A stretch of 43,762 nt of DNA from JBHPCZ01 sp042573625 (GCA_042573625.1 JBHPCZ010000018.1:1-43762), one strand, 5' to 3'; positions 32,767 to 41,830 are shown, counted from the first letter of the stretch. A program made the numbers and translations. Notes: generated from the letters alone by a model not told the origin.

Positions 32767-35700
32767 TTATCGCGGTACTGCCAAAAGCATGGCGCGCACA
32801 AGCCGTTTTTCTTCGCTGCCTTTAGGATAAAGGGCTGAAAGCGCGTTGGCCAGGCGCAGAAATTCCGACCCGCGCTCCTGCTCGGATTTTATCATCGCCC
32901 TTAGCGCGTTGGCCTGCCCGCCCGATTGCAGCAGCATGGCCGCATGAACGCGATCCAGTGTTGTAGCTTCCGGGCTTTCTTCAAACGATGCATCCGATAT
33001 TATACCCTTTTTTGATCGCCGCCGACCCCGGCCACGAACTTTAGGGATACGTTCCGCCTCAAGCTCCGGGAAAAGTAAAATCTGCGGGTCGGTCTTGGGT
33101 TCGCGCTCAAGAGCATATGCAACTGAACGTGCATCTTCTTGCCCAAAGAGTTGTTTTGAGCGCTCGGAAACCGGCAGCAAACGAACCACGCCTTTTTTGG
33201 TTTCGATAATACGGCCTTCCCATTTGGGCAAATTGATCCCTAAAGGCTGGGCAAATCGTCTTACAACATCAAATATCAAGTTGTAGCCTTTTGGTCTATC
33301 TTCTAGGGCTGCTCTTTTCTTTTCTTTTCCGGCTTCTTGATTTCCGTTGGTGCTTTGACGCGTCCATAAAAAAAGAGCTGTAAGCCTGGCATCCTCTTCC
33401 AGCGCTCCGGCTGCACTGTTTCTTGCTTTGGCCTCTTCTGTGCCAAGTACTTGTTCAAGTGCAATCCGGCCTACTGTTTCCCATACATAAGCAAGGTAAC
33501 CCCGCCGATGAGGTTCTTTTGCCTCTGGATCACCTCCAAGAGGTATCTCGTTTCCCTCGGGGTCTTCTACTTTCAAATACTGACTGTAGATCTCCAGTGC
33601 CGGACCGATACAGGCAAAGACCAGATCCGCACCTCTTATACCTTCTGTCTGAAGACGTTCCATCCAGTCGCCTACAACTTTAGGCAGTTCGTTCAGAATT
33701 TTAGCCCAGTCACCCACGGGCGCGTCTTCGGCTCTGGGGCGGCAGATAAGGTGGACACTTGCTGCAAGTGAAGCGTTGTCTCGTGCATTGAGCCTTGCTC
33801 TTCTTTCAGTCATGATCGGCCATGAAGCAGTAATAACCCAACCTGCCTTTAACATTCCGGTTATTATAGCCTCCCAACCTTCCGTTGTATTATGGGCGAA
33901 TACGACAGATGCGATGCCATCCTCATTTAAAAAACGACGCCCCTCTGTCATTGCATCACCTACTTTTTTTTCGAACCAGTCGGCTCCTTTATGTGATGGA
34001 CTTTGACTGTGAGGCCGATCTACAACACATTCCTGTGCTTTCTCAATGAGAGGCGTTCGAAAAAGGGGATCATCAGGCAACAAGCGACGAATCCAGACGT
34101 AGAAAAAATCTGCCAAATGCGCGTATGCCACGGCGTCATAATAGGGTGGGTCTGTAAACCACACATTCACACTATCCGAAGGAAGGGGCACGTTACATGC
34201 ATCTGCATGAAATGATTGCCCCAAATTACCAAGACCAACTATTGTTTGCATTGAAGCGGCAACAGATTTTACTGCGTTGAGCCATGATCCTGCGCCATCT
34301 GAGAGGAGAGGTGATTGTTCTGGGAAAAAGTAGGTCATGGGTATGGCTTGCCGCCCGAAGGCCCCAGCTACATTTTCACTTTTGGTGTGCCATTTCGCAT
34401 TACTATTCCAATGTCGCAAGACCTTCCCAAATGCAAGGGCGAGTAAAGGCAATAAATTGTTTTTCCCTGTTTCGGCAACATACTTCTTAATCTCATTGAT
34501 AAGCATATACAACGACAATCGCTGTCGAGGAATAAATAGATCTTGCCAACTATTACACCCATAAAGGGGGGCAGAGACACGACGCAATTCTGTATTGGGA
34601 ATGGATTCATCTGGAATTGGTGAAAGCGTATCACCAATATTTTTCTCCATGATTTTCCTTAAATCTAAGATAGCTTTCTCGGCTGCTTTGATATCCTCGC
34701 TATTGGCGTTTCGATAAAGTTTTTGGCCTGTTGCGGAGTTTAGCGTAACGGCTGCTATAAGACGAGCTCGTTCGATGCCTCCATTATATTGGCCTAATTG
34801 AGACCTTAGACGATCGTTCGTGAGGGCAGCGTCGCATTTCGGACAACGCCCACGACCATTTAGGATTGTACCTAATGGAACCTCGGAATCTTTGCGTGGA
34901 TTAAAAATCTCCCACACCAAATTTTGTTCATCAGACGAAATAGACATCCTTAGAGCTGCTTCTCGCCCCTTCTTCTTGCACAGCCAGAATGAACTGGCTA
35001 AAGGGAATTTTACGCCACAATTGGGTGACTCACAGGTTGCCTGCCTTGCCCAAAAATAGGCTATTGGAATCGCGCTGCTGCCCTCTTCCACGAAATAGTC
35101 CTTCATGCATGCCCGATAACGCTCTTCAATGACCTTTCCCGCTTCTATCAACTTATCAGACAGTTCATAGCCATATCGAGGAATTAGCTCCAATTCTGAT
35201 TTAAGAATTAGGCAGGCAATAGGGTTCAGATCCGAGCCTACGGCTTCACATCCTAAACGCAAAGCTTCCAACGGTATCGAACCCCCTCCTGCGAATGAAT
35301 CGTAAACAAGAGGAGCTTCTCCAGAATTTAACTTATTTACAAGGTTACGAACACAACGAATATAACCCGAATTGTACGCATTATCCGGATGGGAAAACTC
35401 GGCAATAAATTCGAGAGCAATCTTTCGTAGACCTTCAGGTGTTTTTGAAGAAGCTTCCCAGCGCAAGGGACGACCAGGTGCATCCATCAGCACTTCCCTC
35501 ATTATCTTTAGAAGGTGCTTTGGACAATTTGGATCAGCAGGATCAGGCAACAAAAGGGCAAGAAGGACTGAACGACAGGCTGCCAAAGGACGGCGTGCCC
35601 ACCATAAATGAAGTCCCTTAGGATGACTTGCGCGCCGAGCGGTTTCCAGCAAAGAAGAACTTGACACTTTGGCGATTGGAAAGTCTACTTCAGCTAGCCG

Positions 35701-36468
35701 CTTGCACTCTTTTGGTATCAAAGAACCTTTGCTTTCGTCCTCTTGATTGGTATCAGTGTTTGAAGGTTTTGAGTCAAAAAGATGCTGATCTTCAGTCACT
35801 CGGTTAGTAATAGCAGCATCTTGCTGTATTAACTCCTCTACTTTAGGTCGTCTTTCAATGTCTTTTATAATTATATCCTCGTATATTGGGCCTTCAATTA
35901 CACCTATGGGTTTGCCATAGAGTAAAAAGTCAGGGATTTCTAAAGGAATGATTTTTGTTAAAAGTTCAGCATTTGGGCTTAGAAGTTGTTCACGCAACTC
36001 CATAAGCAAACGACCAAGTACATTTTTTCCTACTAATATATCTTCTCCCTTAGGCTTTGCTCCCCAAAAGTCGTCTTTTTTAGATTCCTCAACAATTGGA
36101 CGATCTCCCGTTGAAATTAATAAAGAGCCAAATTTTTTCCAATTCTGGACTAATTTAATCCTTAAGCACCAGCGCATAATATTAACACGAACGTTAAACC
36201 AGTCCGGTCGTGTTTTCTTACGGTGGGGCTTACTTTTCATTTTAGCCGTCATTGGGCTACGTTGTTGAATAATTATGTATTGGACATCTTGCAGGTGTGG
36301 AAATCGGCATGCTTGGTAAAGAGCCTCAGATGTTCGGATTTTGATATCATTTATGGAAAGCGGGAAACCGCCTGCCATGTTTGATAGGCCGCCATACTTT
36401 TCTTTTGTTTTTCTGAAGACAGCAGAGGTTATTCGCTGATATGTCCTATGATTTTGATTTTTATTCAT
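32767..36468 (-). CDS. NADAR domain fused to DUF1156-type DNA methyltransferase
   Basis: 1233 residues. Residues 22-162 form a complete NADAR (YbiA/DUF1768) domain: YGGLSNMAGGFPL, TSEALYQACRF with E48, RSPMTAKM, RPDWFNVRVNIM, LLISTGDRPIVE, DDFWG (W135-G136) and VGKNVLGRLLMELREQL. From about residue 250 comes the DUF1156 methylase: DFPIAKVSSSSLLETARRAS, GLHLWWARRPL, SAM motif I in YDSFAGGGSIPLEALRLG (about 385), zinc-type Cys clusters (CESPNCG, CPKCDAAL) and catalytic DPPYYDAVAYAHLADFFYVW (about 771). The DPPY motif indicates amino-group methylation (N6A or N4C). The start at 36468 is chosen because it follows the PRTase stop by ten bases; the longer frame to 36654 overlaps that gene. Confidence 0.92.
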   Translation of the reverse strand: MNKNQNHRTYQRITSAVFRKTKEKYGGLSNMAGGFPLSINDIKIRTSEALYQACRFPHLQDVQYIIIQQRSPMTAKMKSKPHRKKTRPDWFNVRVNIMRWCLRIKLVQNWKKFGSLLISTGDRPIVEESKKDDFWGAKPKGEDILVGKNVLGRLLMELREQLLSPNAELLTKIIPLEIPDFLLYGKPIGVIEGPIYEDIIIKDIERRPKVEELIQQDAAITNRVTEDQHLFDSKPSNTDTNQEDESKGSLIPKECKRLAEVDFPIAKVSSSSLLETARRASHPKGLHLWWARRPLAACRSVLLALLLPDPADPNCPKHLLKIMREVLMDAPGRPLRWEASSKTPEGLRKIALEFIAEFSHPDNAYNSGYIRCVRNLVNKLNSGEAPLVYDSFAGGGSIPLEALRLGCEAVGSDLNPIACLILKSELELIPRYGYELSDKLIEAGKVIEERYRACMKDYFVEEGSSAIPIAYFWARQATCESPNCGVKFPLASSFWLCKKKGREAALRMSISSDEQNLVWEIFNPRKDSEVPLGTILNGRGRCPKCDAALTNDRLRSQLGQYNGGIERARLIAAVTLNSATGQKLYRNANSEDIKAAEKAILDLRKIMEKNIGDTLSPIPDESIPNTELRRVSAPLYGCNSWQDLFIPRQRLSLYMLINEIKKYVAETGKNNLLPLLALAFGKVLRHWNSNAKWHTKSENVAGAFGRQAIPMTYFFPEQSPLLSDGAGSWLNAVKSVAASMQTIVGLGNLGQSFHADACNVPLPSDSVNVWFTDPPYYDAVAYAHLADFFYVWIRRLLPDDPLFRTPLIEKAQECVVDRPHSQSPSHKGADWFEKKVGDAMTEGRRFLNEDGIASVVFAHNTTEGWEAIITGMLKAGWVITASWPIMTERRARLNARDNASLAASVHLICRPRAEDAPVGDWAKILNELPKVVGDWMERLQTEGIRGADLVFACIGPALEIYSQYLKVEDPEGNEIPLGGDPEAKEPHRRGYLAYVWETVGRIALEQVLGTEEAKARNSAAGALEEDARLTALFLWTRQSTNGNQEAGKEKKRAALEDRPKGYNLIFDVVRRFAQPLGINLPKWEGRIIETKKGVVRLLPVSERSKQLFGQEDARSVAYALEREPKTDPQILLFPELEAERIPKVRGRGRRRSKKGIISDASFEESPEATTLDRVHAAMLLQSGGQANALRAMIKSEQERGSEFLRLANALSALYPKGSEEKRLVRAMLLAVPR

Positions 36469-36478
36469 AACTATCCGG

Positions 36479-37534
36479 TCAAATATCCCAATTGAATTCG
36501 AAGTCACCGATTTCATATGACTTATTAACTTTTCGAGGAACAAGCGGATACCATTTGCTGAAGGGATGAGACGGCGACGCATCAGGATCGCCCCACCAAA
36601 ACGCCAACGGACAATTGTTAGGGCAATTACGATATGTAATAAAAAGAGATCCAAATCCCAGTTCGTGAATGTTCCAATAACCCAAGGGACGCATGCTTAC
36701 AGCCGGTTTTTGACATTGGTCTATTATGTATGCTCCAGCTACAAGAAAAGCTTCTTCAAGGATTTGGCGACGCCTCTCAGAGGAAAACGGAGCAACTGTA
36801 GCCTTCATAGGTTTTCTAAGCAGGGGCTTACGTCCAAGCTCCTCAAGTTTCTTCACATATTCAATTACATGGGGTTCATTAGGGATAGTTGTCGGCCGCA
36901 GAACTTGTGACTGGTTAATATTAAATTTACGGTTTTCAATTGTTTCAGTACGCCATAATTTGACATTAACTTTTTTCTTTTTTGCCACCGGTATTAAGTC
37001 TTTCTCGGCAAAGTACTCCCCAAGCTGGTGGCAACCAATAACGATTATATGAAGTTCTGCATCATTAACACCATTATCTTCTATCCAGCTTTTTATATCG
37101 CCGATAATATGCCCTCCAGTAAATAGGCAGTCGTCTATATAAATGTACGGCCCGTCAGGTGAACCACATTCATTAATATTAAAACCGTAGATTTTTTTTA
37201 GGATATCATTGAGAAGATTCAAAAAGTCTTCCTGACTACTTCCAAGTTGTTGAATATTGAGAAAGTTTGCACTTTTCCAAAAAGAAGCAGGATTTTTTCC
37301 AGCGAGCTTCTTGGTTTCTAACGTATCAGTTAAATCTTCTATTACTCTATCTTTAGACCAGTACGTTTGTTTGAGTATGTGATCCACCTCGGATAGAATA
37401 TCTATTTGAACCGGCGTCTCAAACTGCTTTACCCACTTGTTGACATGTTCTGGAGTTGGGGCTGGAATTTCTCCATCTCGATAATCAGCAATGGTTTCTG
37501 TAATAGATTCGATCAGATGGCTGCGTTTGCTCAT
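36479..37534 (-). CDS. Phosphoribosyltransferase-like protein (PRTase-CE type) in the defence operon
   Basis: 351 residues. The central segment PYIYIDDCLFTGGHIIGDIK (about 128-147) matches the PRPP-binding loop of type I phosphoribosyltransferases (hydrophobic strand, acidic pair, small residues, TGG). It is followed by a strand (AELHIIVIGCHQLGEYFAE) as in that fold. The N-terminal ~100 residues are helical and the C-terminal ~100 (NIHELGFGSLFITYRNCPNN, then CPLAFWWGDP) look like a separate conserved domain. This fits the conflict-associated PRTase-CE proteins, as recalled. Its substrate is unknown. TAGGAG precedes the ATG, and 67 bases separate it from the helicase gene. Confidence 0.75.
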   Translation of the reverse strand: MSKRSHLIESITETIADYRDGEIPAPTPEHVNKWVKQFETPVQIDILSEVDHILKQTYWSKDRVIEDLTDTLETKKLAGKNPASFWKSANFLNIQQLGSSQEDFLNLLNDILKKIYGFNINECGSPDGPYIYIDDCLFTGGHIIGDIKSWIEDNGVNDAELHIIVIGCHQLGEYFAEKDLIPVAKKKKVNVKLWRTETIENRKFNINQSQVLRPTTIPNEPHVIEYVKKLEELGRKPLLRKPMKATVAPFSSERRRQILEEAFLVAGAYIIDQCQKPAVSMRPLGYWNIHELGFGSLFITYRNCPNNCPLAFWWGDPDASPSHPFSKWYPLVPRKVNKSYEIGDFEFNWDI

Positions 37535-37601
37535 GTTAATCTCCTACGTCATATCACTATATAGGCTTTGGGTAAAATGTATTAAATTGTCAGCGTAAAA
37601 C

Positions 37602-40600
37602 TCATTCCTTTTTTCCATATGGAGCCACTTCTTCCTTTATCTGTATTGGCTGAGTCATTGCATTAACTGATAGATAATAATGTGCCACCTTGCTGACTTC
37701 ATTCCAATCAAACTGAACAGGGTCTTTAATGGGTTCTTGAAGTTTAGGCTGATCGGCACAATTAGTTACGATGTAAAGCCAATAACAATCGCGGCGGTCT
37801 TCAGCCACACGCTTTTCATTGGGCGTCAGCAAAATGGTGCCGGTTTGAGCGGCCAACCCTTTGACTTCAATTAAGCGCAGCTCTCCTGAATTGATATCCA
37901 GACTTGTGATATCGTAGCCTAAATTCTTTTCATGAACGTCATATACCTGCCGTCCCTGCGCTTTTTCATATTCCATTACGGCGTGCATGGCAGTGGCTTC
38001 TGTTTCCAGATTCGGTTTAAGCTTTTGGATTTCCGGTGCCTCTCTTTCCGGATGGGGAAGGACGAGAATACTGGTTATGCGTTCCACCGCCTGGAGAGAT
38101 AGGGAGCTCTGGCGTTCAAGCTCTTGTCTGCGGCGGTCACGACGGGCCATCAACTCCGCATGTCGATTTTCTGAACGTGCCAGACGCCCTTCTGCACCGG
38201 GTATCTTTTGTTCCACATCGGCAGCGGCTCTTCCGATCTCTTCATCCGCGCGCTGGAGCAACTCAGTCAATGAAAGTTCAACATGCTCGGCGATACGCTC
38301 GACTTCGTTCATTCGTTCCGTGCGTGTTTCTTCAATAAATGGCTTTAAAACGTTATCGTTTAACCATGATGTCGCTTCGGGGGCAGTAGCTATTGCCGGT
38401 AACGTTTCCGGAGGCTCTGCCGGCGTGAAATTTCCTACGATACTCGGTTCCCGGAGATTGACCGCACCGCCTTCTTTGATTTCAAGGGCCACAAGGCGCT
38501 CATGCACAGTGTGGCTAAGGCCGTCTACAACCCGAGCACGATAAAAATCGATCCTGACGGGGTTTTCATGCTGGAGCGAATAAAAACAGGCCCCTTGGCT
38601 GAAAGCTTTTACCGCCTTTGCGGAAGTATGCCTTCTCAAAGCTTCAAAAAATGGATGCCCTGGAGTGATCCATTCAAGATTTCTTTTTTCGGCGGTTTCT
38701 CTATTGGTCGAGCATCTGGGGTATTTGACAGCCAATGGGGGATATTTCCAGTCCGGCTCGTGCTCATATAATTTAAGTGCTGAAGGTGTCCTGGCCGGTT
38801 CAAATGTATGGGGCATATTGGGGATAGTTTTTAGTTTGATCGGTACGAATTTGGATGCTTCCCGAATAAACCGGGAAATTGTTTCCGGCACTACCCGGTG
38901 CTCTTGTGCTTTGGCTTTGCGTTCAACAAGCATCTCCAAGTTGAGCTTTTTTGAAGCCAGACCCTCTAATGCGTTCTGGCAAATGGCTCGGAATTGGCTT
39001 TCATCGACATTTCTCAGTAGCCGTTCTTCCAGGTCGGCATCTCCTAATCTTCCGGCGTAATAGTCACGCAGCACGCGCTCGACATGGGCTGCAGGTAAAA
39101 GTTCGCCCAAGACATTGAACACCGCATCGTCATCCAACGCATCACGAATTTCCTGGAGTTTATCCAAAAGTCGTTGCAGGACACGACCTTCGATGGTGTT
39201 GGTAGCGACAAAATTGAAAATAAGGCAGTCTTTACGCTGGCCGTAGCGATGGATGCGTCCCATGCGCTGTTCGAGGCGATTGGGGTTCCAAGGAATGTCG
39301 TAGTTGAAAAGAATATTACAGACCTGAAGGTTTATACCTTCACCGGCGGCCTCGGTAGCCACCAGAATTTGAATTTCGCCCTCGCGAAACTGCTGCTCTG
39401 AAAAAAGCCTGGTCCCAGGTTCATTCCTTGAGCCCGGCTTCATGCTGCCATGGATAACACCGACTTTGAACCCCCAGGACTCAAGCCTTTCCACCAGATA
39501 ATACAGTGTATCTTTGAATTCTGTGAAAATCAGAAGCCTTTTATCAGGATGGTCGAAAAAGCCTTCTTCGTGCAATAGATCTTTAAGCTTAGTAAGTTTG
39601 GCTTCAGTATGTGATTTTTCAACGTTCTCGGCCTGCTTGGCTAACGCTTTAAGCTCGTTAATTTCCTCATGAACCTGCTCGGCATTGCCAGCTAGAGTAA
39701 TGGCTTCGAGCATCTTTTCGAGTCGATCACGATCTGCCTCTTCCATTTCTTCAAGTTCCTCGAGGTCTGGAAGATCAGGTGGGGCAGACCGGACAAGTTC
39801 TTGAGCACGCCTCAGTGCCTCCTCCAACCGCCGAACTCGATTTTCCAGGCTGCACTTCATGGCGTGGGTGCTGGAAGTGAGCCGACGCTGATAAAGTGCC
39901 ATTAAAAAGCCGACCGCTCGCGCCCGTGGATCGTCCCCTTGGGCGGCTGCTTTGGCACTCTGTTGCTTGACAAAACGGGTAACATCCCGATAAAGCTCAA
40001 ATTCAAGCCCATCAATTTGGAAATCAACCGTATGAGGTATACGTTTGGTAAAGATTTTTTGGGCTACCCATGTTCCGTCCGGCTGGCGCTCTGGAAAGTA
40101 GACCATCGCCTCTTTGGTTCTCCGGAGGTAAAACGGTGCCTTACGTCGATCCATGGCTTGCCGAATGGACTTAACATCTGCGTAAGCATCTGCATCAAGC
40201 AGTTGCAGAAACAAGCTGAAATTTTTTGGATCACCTTTATGAGGTGTTGCTGTTAACAAAAGATAATGATCTGAGCTGTCCCGAAGGAGTTCGCCGAGAG
40301 CGTATCGTGCTGTTTTGCGGGCTGGGGGCGACCAAGACATACGATGGGCTTCGTCTACGATAATCAAGTCCCATCGAACCTGTTTGAGACCCGGCAGGAT
40401 TTCATCCCTCTTTGCAAGATCAAGCGATGTAATAGTCCGCTTTTGTTCCAGCCACTGGTTGACACCGAATTGGTCGCGAATATCGCTGCCTTTCATAACA
40501 AGGAATTTTTCATCGAACTTTTCTTTAAGTTCACGCTGCCATTGGAATGCAAGATTGGCAGGACAGACTATCAGGATGCGTTCTGCAAGTCCTCTAAGTT

Positions 40601-41033
40601 TAAGCTCCTTTATCAGCAGCCCTGCCATAATCGTTTTCCCGGCTCCAGCGTCATCAGCAAGCAAGAAACGAACTCGTGCCAGCTTCAGCAGATACTCATA
40701 GATCGCTTCCAATTGATGTGGCAGAGGATCTATTCGGGATATTGACAGCCCAAAATATGGGTCAAATTCATAGGCAATACCGAGCGCATAAGCTTGAAGT
40801 CCCAAACGCAAAAGGTGGCCATCGGCATCGTAGGTATAAAGAGAATCTAGAATAGTAAGCGACTTTAGATCGCTTAGCGCTAGATTTACCCGTCGAAAGC
40901 GCTCAGTTTGGGTACCCACAAGACCCACTACCCAAGCCCCGCCTCCGCTTTCTCGAACTGTTTCCACTTGCATGGGTTCGTTGAAAAGTGGGCCGACAAT
41001 GATTTGGCCTTCTTTAAGGAAATGTTCTTTCAT
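37602..41033 (-). CDS. SNF2-type helicase/ATPase with C-terminal DUF3883-like domain
   Basis: 1143 residues, first gene of the operon. Helicase motifs: Q/I region RFLLADDAGAGKTIMAGLLI (about 128), DLIIVDEAHRM (about 226), LLLTATPHKGD, LLIFTEFKDTLYYLVERL, ILVATEAAGEGINLQ and motif VI LEQRMGRIHRYGQR (about 596). A coiled-coil-rich middle follows (EEALRRAQELV and RRDRRRQELERQ). The C-terminus (about 1040-1100; YDITSLDINSGELRLIEVKG) matches DUF3883, a PD-(D/E)XK-like domain found in defence helicases. The family is a translocase that works with DUF1156 methylases. No Shine-Dalgarno is visible before ATG 41033, and a REP lies 17 bases upstream. Confidence 0.93.
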   Translation of the reverse strand: MKEHFLKEGQIIVGPLFNEPMQVETVRESGGGAWVVGLVGTQTERFRRVNLALSDLKSLTILDSLYTYDADGHLLRLGLQAYALGIAYEFDPYFGLSISRIDPLPHQLEAIYEYLLKLARVRFLLADDAGAGKTIMAGLLIKELKLRGLAERILIVCPANLAFQWQRELKEKFDEKFLVMKGSDIRDQFGVNQWLEQKRTITSLDLAKRDEILPGLKQVRWDLIIVDEAHRMSWSPPARKTARYALGELLRDSSDHYLLLTATPHKGDPKNFSLFLQLLDADAYADVKSIRQAMDRRKAPFYLRRTKEAMVYFPERQPDGTWVAQKIFTKRIPHTVDFQIDGLEFELYRDVTRFVKQQSAKAAAQGDDPRARAVGFLMALYQRRLTSSTHAMKCSLENRVRRLEEALRRAQELVRSAPPDLPDLEELEEMEEADRDRLEKMLEAITLAGNAEQVHEEINELKALAKQAENVEKSHTEAKLTKLKDLLHEEGFFDHPDKRLLIFTEFKDTLYYLVERLESWGFKVGVIHGSMKPGSRNEPGTRLFSEQQFREGEIQILVATEAAGEGINLQVCNILFNYDIPWNPNRLEQRMGRIHRYGQRKDCLIFNFVATNTIEGRVLQRLLDKLQEIRDALDDDAVFNVLGELLPAAHVERVLRDYYAGRLGDADLEERLLRNVDESQFRAICQNALEGLASKKLNLEMLVERKAKAQEHRVVPETISRFIREASKFVPIKLKTIPNMPHTFEPARTPSALKLYEHEPDWKYPPLAVKYPRCSTNRETAEKRNLEWITPGHPFFEALRRHTSAKAVKAFSQGACFYSLQHENPVRIDFYRARVVDGLSHTVHERLVALEIKEGGAVNLREPSIVGNFTPAEPPETLPAIATAPEATSWLNDNVLKPFIEETRTERMNEVERIAEHVELSLTELLQRADEEIGRAAADVEQKIPGAEGRLARSENRHAELMARRDRRRQELERQSSLSLQAVERITSILVLPHPEREAPEIQKLKPNLETEATAMHAVMEYEKAQGRQVYDVHEKNLGYDITSLDINSGELRLIEVKGLAAQTGTILLTPNEKRVAEDRRDCYWLYIVTNCADQPKLQEPIKDPVQFDWNEVSKVAHYYLSVNAMTQPIQIKEEVAPYGKKE

Positions 41034-41050
41034 AATTATAATAAAGTAAA

Positions 41051-41075
41051 TGGGGTCAAAGCTTGATTAGCGCAC
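41051..41075 (-). repeat. REP family A immediately upstream of the defence operon
   Basis: TGGGGTCAAAGCTTGATTAG, continuing CGCAC. It is in reverse orientation with respect to the copies at 5519 and 11328. It separates the helicase start from upstream sequence. Confidence 0.88.
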
Positions 41076-41208
41076 TATAGATAAGAGAAACTCCCATGAA
41101 ATTATGCGTTTCTCTGGAGGTCACAACTTGCGGCCTCCAAGTTTACCCCCGGGTTCTCAAAACAATTCTCGTAACCGTTTAAGGCAAATCGTATCTTGGA
41201 AAAAGCAC

Positions 41209-41246
41209 AAAGCCCCTCATCTCGTGTAAACGAAGAGAGGGGCTTT
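41209..41246. terminator. Strong hairpin, probable terminator
   Basis: AAAGCCCCTC (41209-41218) pairs with GAGGGGCTTT (41237-41246), ten perfect pairs with an 18-base loop that can pair further. The T run is short. No gene ends nearby on either strand, so it may be the leftover terminator of a lost gene or a leader/attenuator element of the helicase operon. Confidence 0.6.
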
Positions 41247-41452
41247 CGTGATCTTAACACCCATGTGGGACCTCCCGGGGTTTGTTGTTATCGGAAACCT
41301 GGGAATCTGTGTCCGCTGTAAATGAGAACCGGTACTAATTAGAAGTGTTTGGTTTTACAAAAGAAATTAAATACAGGAATAATGAATTATAGTCAAGGCT
41401 GAATATTGGTTGGTCTCACCACGAAGACACGAAGAACGCGAAGAGCCGGGAG

Positions 41453-41500
41453 CCCCGGTGGAATCCCCTGTTGGGGTCTGCGAAGCAGAATTCCACGGGG
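41453..41500. repeat. Nested palindrome, arms GTGGAAT/ATTCCAC
   Basis: CCCCGGTGGAAT pairs with ATTCCACGGGG. Inside are two more hairpins, CCCCTGTTGGGG and TCTGCGAAGCAGA. The same outer arms, with a different interior, occur at 41710-41757. Confidence 0.85.
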
Positions 41501-41830
41501 TAAACAGAGGGCGCTAGGGGCAAGGCGCATAGAGCAAGGAGCGGGGAGTGGGGAGCGGAGGGATAGAGGACAGAAGGCCCCGGTTAAACAAAAGAAAATA
41601 CGGGTTTAACTGGGCAAGCAGACGGCAGGGAACGGAGCGCAGGGCGCTGAAAGCATGGAGCAAAGAGCAAGGAGCGGGGAGCAGAGCGGAAAGAGCACAG
41701 AGCATAGCGCCCCGGTGGAATGGTAAATATATTTCACTTTGTGAAAATTCCACGGGGTAAACAGAGGGAGGTAAGCGCAAGGAGCAGAGCGGAAAGAGCA
41801 CAGAGCATAGCGCCCCGAAGGTCTTTCGCC
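41501..41830. repeat. Purine-rich AGAGC/AAGGAGC repeat tract with two palindromes
   Basis: Strongly strand-biased runs such as GCATAGAGCAAGGAGCGGGG, GGAGTGGGGAGCGGAGGG and GAGCGGAAAGAGCACAGAGC occur three times. They are split by palindromes at 41576-41615 (CCCCGGTTAAAC/GTTTAACTGGGC) and 41710-41757 (CCCCGGTGGAAT/ATTCCACGGGG). The complementary module (CTCTATGCTCAGAGCTCC) occurs near 20309 and 21073. The spacer from 41034 to 41961 contains no gene. Confidence 0.7.

Noticed and set aside
32767..36654. Methylase start at 36654 giving 1295 residues
   Set aside because: It would overlap the PRTase gene by 176 bases, and the added 62 residues show no similarity to NADAR or methylases. ATG 36468 sits just after the PRTase stop.
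27124..41033. DISARM or BREX system
   Set aside because: No DUF1998 protein, PLD nuclease, PglZ phosphatase or Lon-like protease is present. The methylase is DUF1156-type and the ATPase DUF499-type.
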